A stretch of DNA of 11,445 nt from Hyphomonas sp. Its GTDB lineage: Bacteria; Pseudomonadota; Alphaproteobacteria; Caulobacterales; Hyphomonadaceae. Below, one piece after another: positions 6,338 to 11,445 of the stretch. The translations under genes were made by a program, and so were the position numbers. Where the stretch lies: NCBI GenBank assembly GCA_024743015.1, contig JANSXJ010000091.1, forward strand, positions 1 to 11,445, in the 5' to 3' direction. The notes under the pieces were generated by a model that searched no databases, had not been told where the DNA came from, and worked only from the letters and a program-made list of their open reading frames with translations. The stretch's first letter is position 1. Every line of letters begins with the position of its first letter.

Positions 6338-9300
6338 ATGATTGAGGAGAGTCGCGTGGCCGAAGCGAAATATTATGATCGCATCAAGGAGCTCGAGCGC
6401 GATGAAGCGGGGAAGCCTGCAGACAGACGCACTGTGGACGATACTGAATTCGACTTCTCGAAACTGAAATCGAAATCACTTTTTGCCCGGATCATTGCAA
6501 GACTGTTCCAGCAACGATGGCTCTACGCATTTCTCAGAACCTGTTTTCCGGTCTTGAAGCTTAACGGGATCTATTTCGTCACACGATATGAGGACGTGGA
6601 GTATATCCGCAAGAATGATGCGAGGTTCGAGGCCCCGTATGGGCGAGAGATGGATGCGCTGACGGGCGGAGCTGGCTTCCTGCTCGGAATGGGGCGCGGC
6701 GCCGACTACGACCGGCAGTTTAAGTGCATCATGCACGGCGTAGCCGGACAGCCCGCAGCCTTTCAACCGGGTGATCTGGACAAATTCGTATTGCCCAAGG
6801 CCAGCGCTGCGGCAGACCAACTGATCCAAGCCGCCGCCGGTGAGTTCGATGTCATAGAGGACTATCTCAACCGTATTGCCGTAGAGACCTGCTGCCACCA
6901 TTACGGATTGGAGCCGGAAGATCCCAACGCTTTTGCGCGCTGGTTGATGTCTCTGAGCGCGCTCCTTTTTGCCGACTATAATGGAGCCGAGGAAGTGCGA
7001 AACCTCGCAATGGCCGGCGCCAAGCGCATACATCCGGTGACCAATACCGCGGTCAAGCAGGCGAGGTTCTGTTTGGAGTCCCCGAGTGCCGCTGCCCAAC
7101 AACACGGACAAGCGTATTGTGACTGGATCACCGACACCGTCATCGGCAGGCTTGTGGCACAACAACTTGCCGACCCCGACGAGGGTCCAAGCGATGAAGA
7201 TATCCGCGGGATGATCATGGGCCTCGCCGTCGGTTTTGTTCCAACAGGTGCCGGAGGCGGTGGCGGAATCCTGGAAGTTCTATTGAGCAGACCAGCGGTC
7301 ATGCGGCGGGCCGAGGATGCCGCCCGCGCAGGCGAGGATGGAGTTTTAGAGCGCATTTTGCTTGAGGCGATGCGGTTCAAACCGCCCATCCTGCCGGGCC
7401 TGCCACGCTACGTTACGTCGAGCGCCAAGAATGACGCTGCCGCCTCTCGGAATAGACGCGTCGACAAAATCCCGGTGGGCGCGACCATTCTGGCAGCGTC
7501 CTTCTCCGCCATGTTTGACGGTCGCAAGTTTGGTGGCGGGATCAAGCGGTTTGACGAATCCCGCGAGCTGACAAATGACGACCTCTCCTTCGGCGGCGCA
7601 GATTTTCTGCATTACTGTATCGGCGAACAGATCTTTCGGGTCATGATCACCCAGGCGTTCAAGCGCCTTCTCGTATGCGAGGACCTTAAGCCCGCGTCGG
7701 GTCAAGCCGGCAAAATGGAGCGTACCGGCCCCTTCCCCGTCCACATGCAGATGACGTTTACGCCCGAGACTGGACTGCGGCGCCATTCGATGCTGACCAT
7801 ATGCGTGCCACTCGAGCATCCAGACGATGCCGCGAAGCTCAATCGCTGGCTCGATAAGCTCGGCAATCCAGCGAACGAGCGGGTAAGCCAAGCTTTGATG
7901 GCGCAGCCTCATATTCATTTTGCACACATGACCGCCATTGCCGACACAGTGAGGAGTATTCCCGCCAACCTCCTCATCGAAATCAACGCCGATGGCGATG
8001 CGGAAACCGCGATTACCGCTTTTGTTGATGGTCTTTGGGACCATGACCTATTCCAGAAGATCATGATGACCGCGCTTGGGTTAAACACGGCTGATCCAGA
8101 TAAAGTCAAGGCACGCTTGCTGAGCCACAATTTCCAACTGAAAATCACGCCGTGGCCGGATCCGAAGAACAAGACCATGGGGCTCAACTTTAACGGCCTG
8201 CCGGAACAATCCGTGCCGCAAATCGATGCGGAAAAACGGCTTGCGCAGGATGCCCGCGGTCACTTGGATACGCTCCTGCAGAGGCGCGGCGGACAAGATC
8301 CCTCGGCGCGAGATGCGGTGATGTTCATCCGTCGGCAGCTGAAGCATGGTGGCGACCAACGTGAAAGTGCCAGACTGGTGCGCCCGGTTCAGAAAACCCC
8401 TACAGTGTCTCGGCGGACAACATTGCCTCTCAGTGAAACGCTCGGTCTCTATGCCCGCGACCGTGGATTTCTCATCACGGTATTCGGATCTATCGGCGTA
8501 TTCTGGCTCTGCTATTTTGTCTTCCTGAACGGCGGCATCCCGCACGACTTCACATGGTCCGACCTGGGCCATCTGGCGATTAACGCGGTTCATATCGGCC
8601 TGGCATTCATCCTGTTCTATGCCGCCCATGGCCTGAGGCAGCTTGCGTTTGGAAGTGGCTCCAAGGCGAGCAGGATTGGCTGGGCGCTCGCAACACTGCT
8701 GGTTTATCTCATCGTGGCGCCAATCGGAATCTGGGGCGCTGGATCGATCGATATGACACCGCAACCAGATTATCTCTCTCGCCTCTACACACTCGCAGCG
8801 CTCCTATGGGCGGCTGCTCTGTCTATAGTGTTCGGATTTCTGCTCTGGATTTCGGTCGTGCTGGGATTTGGCTGGCTGTTTCTGCGCCTCTTGAAAGCCA
8901 GCGAAGAAGGAATACCGCCCGAAGATACCGATCTCGATCAAAAAAAGTACGAAGAGATCATGACGCGCGAGAACCAGCCCGATCACGCGCAGAACCACAT
9001 TGTTTTCGTCACGCCGCTCAAGGACAATCCGAGCTGGCTGCGCCGCGTCACAATGTTTATCGGCTTCTATTTCATCAAGACGCTGGTCTTGTATCGGTTC
9101 CGTTACGGCTTCGTCCTTGATCTTGGGACCATTCATTTTGCCCGCTGGTTCCTGCTACCCAAATCCCACACGATGGTGTTCTACTCGAACTATGACGGTA
9201 GCGGAGAATCCTATTTCGAAGACTTCGTCACCAAGGCCCGGTGGGGACAGACGGGCGTCTGGAGCAATGGCAAAGGCTTTCCAGAAACCGAAAATCTGCT

Positions 9301-11029
9301 CTTCAAAGGCGCGAAGGATGCGACCCGATTCAAAAGATGGATCCGGCATCATCAGCAAGTGTCCCGCTTCTGGTTCGCGCGTTTCAACGAATTATCGACC
9401 CGCGACATTCGGCGCAATGCGGTCATTTGCGAAGGGCTCGCCAAAGCGAGGACCGATAACGAATACCGCGCGCTGATCGAACTGATGACATCTCGCCCGC
9501 GCACCGACGACATGCTGGAATCACGGGAAATTCAGAGCCTGCTCTTGCGGGGAATGGGGAACCTCAAAGCAGCACGTATGGTCGCCCTGAATTTCCCGCC
9601 TGAAGGAAAAACCGGTAACGCAGCGCTCGCTGCCTGGCTGGCGGATCTGTCTGGGATGTCCACAGCGCCGACCCACGCTGGAGCGACCTTCGATGGCCGG
9701 GTCGACAAGGACGAAGCGCAGGCCATCAATGTCGCGATCTCGCCAAGGGGCTTGAGGCGCCTTCGCCTGCATCAGCTGCATCATGTGCACAAAGATTTGG
9801 CGAGCGACAGTTTCTCCTCCCTCCCGGGCGCTTTTAGGAGCGGGATGACGAGCGCGGGACGCAAACAAATCCTCGGTGACACCAATCACGAAGATTGGAC
9901 TTGGGGCAGCGACGGCGAACCGGACGCTGTGCTTATGATCTACGCCAAGGGTGAGGAGGGTCTTCGACAGTTCGTTACGGATGAAATCACGGCCCTCCAA
10001 GCCGCCGGGTTTTCTATAGTCACCGAAATCGAGACGAAACCGATCAAAGAAAAGCCGATGCGCGAACCGTTCGGATTTGTCGACGGGGTCTCTCAGCCAG
10101 TCATAAGAGGTACGTCTGGCAGTATCGCCGCACACAACCGCATGCATGTGGTTGAACCCGGCGAATTCGTGCTGGGATACCGAGACAATACGGAATACTT
10201 CCCGACCTCCCCTTTGGTGAATGCCCACGCACCCGGCGCCGCTCATCTGCCGTCCATTCCCGATAAACCGGCCAGCGACTATCCCGCTTTCGGGACGGAA
10301 CCACACACGGCACCGAGAGACCTGGGAAAGAACGGGTCATTCCTGGTTGTCCGCCAGCTTGAGCAGGACCCAGCGCGATTCAAGGCGCACTTGAAAGCGC
10401 AGGCAGATACCGCGCGCGAAGAATACGGTTTCGACTATATTGATGAAGACTGGCTCGCCGCCAAAATTATGGGCCGGTGGAAAAATGGGGCGTCTATCGT
10501 TCGGTCGCCGCGAAAGGACATTCCCTCGCCGTCCATCTCGTTGAGTGTTGATGACAATGACTTCCAGTTCGGTGCAGAAGATCCACAAGGCCTGAACTGC
10601 CCCCTCGGGGCGCACATTCGGCGAGCCAATCCGCGCGACAGTCAGGATCCGGCCAACTCAGATCGACAGATTGCCTTATCCAATCGCCACCGACTGCTGC
10701 GCCGTGCACGCGCGTATGAAGATCCGCAATCCGGAAAGGAAGGCCTGCTCTTCATGTGCCTCAACGCCAATCTGGAGCGACAGTTTGAGTTCGTGCAGCA
10801 AACCTGGCTGAACAGCACGCGCTTTCATGGGGTTCAAGAAGAGTACGATTCGATCGCGGGGAACGCTTCTCAGGCAACCAACCGTCTGACCATTCCCACC
10901 GCCGCCGGTCCTATTCAAGTAAAAGGCTTGCAGTCATTCGTAACAGTCAAAGGCGGCGGCTATTTCTTCATGCCAAGTCGTTCCGCGCTGCGTTTCTTCA
11001 GCGAATTCGTTGCGTCTCAAGCCGAGTGA
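6338..11029 (+). CDS. Membrane-anchored cytochrome P450 - DyP-type peroxidase fusion
   Basis: About 1563 residues in one uninterrupted frame. Residues 1-480: cytochrome P450 with the ExxR motif at E343-R346 and a heme-cysteine loop HYCIG (C427). Residues about 484-580: a small alpha/beta domain with HFAH (527-530) and INADG (549-553). Residues 711-848: four hydrophobic helices; positive charges place both ends in the cytoplasm. Residues about 886-1050: a second version of the small domain, with HFARW (933-937) and SNYDG (950-954). Residues about 1125-1560: DyP-type peroxidase with GFVDG (1246-1250, catalytic D1249), GAHIRRANPRD (1424-1434, probable heme-ligand H1426) and HRLLRRARAY (1451-1460, distal arginine). 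The heme domains could act in turn on a membrane-soluble substrate, but this is inferred. A GTG at 6356 with GAGGAG six bases upstream competes with ATG 6338 as the start. The stop abuts the convergent hydrolase stop. Confidence 0.93.
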   Translation: MIEESRVAEAKYYDRIKELERDEAGKPADRRTVDDTEFDFSKLKSKSLFARIIARLFQQRWLYAFLRTCFPVLKLNGIYFVTRYEDVEYIRKNDARFEAPYGREMDALTGGAGFLLGMGRGADYDRQFKCIMHGVAGQPAAFQPGDLDKFVLPKASAAADQLIQAAAGEFDVIEDYLNRIAVETCCHHYGLEPEDPNAFARWLMSLSALLFADYNGAEEVRNLAMAGAKRIHPVTNTAVKQARFCLESPSAAAQQHGQAYCDWITDTVIGRLVAQQLADPDEGPSDEDIRGMIMGLAVGFVPTGAGGGGGILEVLLSRPAVMRRAEDAARAGEDGVLERILLEAMRFKPPILPGLPRYVTSSAKNDAAASRNRRVDKIPVGATILAASFSAMFDGRKFGGGIKRFDESRELTNDDLSFGGADFLHYCIGEQIFRVMITQAFKRLLVCEDLKPASGQAGKMERTGPFPVHMQMTFTPETGLRRHSMLTICVPLEHPDDAAKLNRWLDKLGNPANERVSQALMAQPHIHFAHMTAIADTVRSIPANLLIEINADGDAETAITAFVDGLWDHDLFQKIMMTALGLNTADPDKVKARLLSHNFQLKITPWPDPKNKTMGLNFNGLPEQSVPQIDAEKRLAQDARGHLDTLLQRRGGQDPSARDAVMFIRRQLKHGGDQRESARLVRPVQKTPTVSRRTTLPLSETLGLYARDRGFLITVFGSIGVFWLCYFVFLNGGIPHDFTWSDLGHLAINAVHIGLAFILFYAAHGLRQLAFGSGSKASRIGWALATLLVYLIVAPIGIWGAGSIDMTPQPDYLSRLYTLAALLWAAALSIVFGFLLWISVVLGFGWLFLRLLKASEEGIPPEDTDLDQKKYEEIMTRENQPDHAQNHIVFVTPLKDNPSWLRRVTMFIGFYFIKTLVLYRFRYGFVLDLGTIHFARWFLLPKSHTMVFYSNYDGSGESYFEDFVTKARWGQTGVWSNGKGFPETENLLFKGAKDATRFKRWIRHHQQVSRFWFARFNELSTRDIRRNAVICEGLAKARTDNEYRALIELMTSRPRTDDMLESREIQSLLLRGMGNLKAARMVALNFPPEGKTGNAALAAWLADLSGMSTAPTHAGATFDGRVDKDEAQAINVAISPRGLRRLRLHQLHHVHKDLASDSFSSLPGAFRSGMTSAGRKQILGDTNHEDWTWGSDGEPDAVLMIYAKGEEGLRQFVTDEITALQAAGFSIVTEIETKPIKEKPMREPFGFVDGVSQPVIRGTSGSIAAHNRMHVVEPGEFVLGYRDNTEYFPTSPLVNAHAPGAAHLPSIPDKPASDYPAFGTEPHTAPRDLGKNGSFLVVRQLEQDPARFKAHLKAQADTAREEYGFDYIDEDWLAAKIMGRWKNGASIVRSPRKDIPSPSISLSVDDNDFQFGAEDPQGLNCPLGAHIRRANPRDSQDPANSDRQIALSNRHRLLRRARAYEDPQSGKEGLLFMCLNANLERQFEFVQQTWLNSTRFHGVQEEYDSIAGNASQATNRLTIPTAAGPIQVKGLQSFVTVKGGGYFFMPSRSALRFFSEFVASQAE
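6344..6349 (+). promoter_or_regulatory. Shine-Dalgarno GAGGAG inside the annotated start of the fusion gene
   Basis: GAGGAG ends six bases before an in-frame GTG at 6356. The ATG at 6338 has only GGAG (6330-6333) four bases upstream. The true start may therefore be GTG 6356, giving a protein six residues shorter. Both starts leave all domains intact. Confidence 0.5.
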
Positions 11030-11445
11030 TCAGCCGTCCAAGCTTTCGAGTATCGCTGTTGCAGTTATCGCCGCATTCTGATCCAGAACGGAGCCTTGTA
11101 TGTCCAACCGCTCGACCAGTTTTGCACTCTCAATCAACTCTGCGGCTCGGCGTGAGGCCTCCAGAAGCATGGACTGCGTCGCGATGATCGTTGTCGGTCG
11201 GGTCAGACGCTCGAATCGAGTTTCGACATCATAGGAGAAGGCCGCGTGGAACGTCGCGTTCTGGCGCGGGCCATTGGCGACTTGATCGGCAAACATCTCC
11301 AGACTGCGTTCAAGAGGCTGACGATCGAGGCGCGAGACAACTGCCCGCTCCCAGGCTTTCTCGAGGTCGTTCAAGTTGGCTGAAACTGCAAATGGCGCAC
11401 CGACGGCGGAGCGATATTTCGCGCGGGTTTCCGGGTCAAAGGCCG
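11030..11445 (-). CDS. C-terminal part of a probable alpha/beta hydrolase (runs off right edge)
   Basis: An open frame of at least 138 codons runs from the window edge to a TGA at 11030-11032, so the N-terminus is missing. Near its end it reads RPTTIIATQSMLLEASRRAAELI, followed by AKLVERLDIQGSVLDQN. This resembles the C-terminal strand-helix-strand of alpha/beta hydrolases, where the catalytic acid and histidine lie. No clear HG-type catalytic histidine motif is visible in the portion seen, and the nucleophile region lies outside the window. The family call is therefore tentative. A TTG at 11374 could be read as a start, but the frame continues upstream with normal coding sequence (AFDPETRAKYRSAVG), so I treat the gene as partial. 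It is convergent with the P450-peroxidase gene and the two stop codons abut. Confidence 0.65.
   Translation of the reverse strand, partial: AFDPETRAKYRSAVGAPFAVSANLNDLEKAWERAVVSRLDRQPLERSLEMFADQVANGPRQNATFHAAFSYDVETRFERLTRPTTIIATQSMLLEASRRAAELIESAKLVERLDIQGSVLDQNAAITATAILESLDG

Noticed and set aside
9521..10306. Minus-strand open frame of 261 codons inside the DyP part of the fusion gene.
   Set aside because: The plus strand encodes conserved DyP motifs through this region. The antisense frame shows no recognisable domain or credible ribosome site.
11030..11374. A complete small gene of 114 codons starting at TTG 11374.
   Set aside because: The frame stays open to the window edge with normal coding sequence upstream of the TTG, so this is the end of a longer gene.

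Overview
The window looks like chromosomal DNA of an alphaproteobacterium, possibly a Hyphomonadaceae-like marine lineage. The evidence is a prolyl-tRNA synthetase N-terminus of the short alphaproteobacterial type, moderately high GC, and the mix of membrane AraC regulator, sterol-desaturase-family protein and cyclase-TolB-TPR protein. No tRNA, rRNA, CRISPR array, insertion sequence or phage gene was seen. The exact taxon cannot be fixed from this sequence alone.

Layout. The left edge carries the 5' part of proS on the minus strand. Divergent from it is a membrane-embedded AraC-type regulator (432-1505, +). Next comes a sterol desaturase/fatty acid hydroxylase family gene (1612-2450, +) whose reading frame is broken by what looks like one missing G in a GGGG run at 1695-1698. 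A strong intrinsic terminator (2478-2511) closes this block. A secreted, C-terminally membrane-anchored sulfatase follows (2576-4348, +), then a class III cyclase-like protein with TolB-like and TPR regions (4469-6286, +).

The most interesting gene is the very long ORF at 6338-11029 (+). It encodes about 1563 residues: an N-terminal cytochrome P450, a first small alpha/beta domain, a four-helix membrane anchor, a second diverged copy of that alpha/beta domain, and a C-terminal DyP-type heme peroxidase. This is a single-chain, membrane-anchored protein with two heme enzyme domains. Its logic recalls fungal oxylipin synthases (peroxidase plus P450), but the peroxidase family differs and the domain order is reversed. 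It ends back to back with a convergent alpha/beta-hydrolase-like gene that runs off the right edge (11030-11445, -).

How the genes may work together (inference): a di-iron membrane hydroxylase, an anchored sulfatase, a P450-peroxidase fusion and a possible hydrolase would suit oxidation and desulfation of a lipid, sterol or other hydrophobic substrate. The AraC regulator and the cyclase-like protein may provide control. The strong terminator and separate intergenic gaps mean these genes are not one simple operon, so a shared pathway is only a hypothesis.
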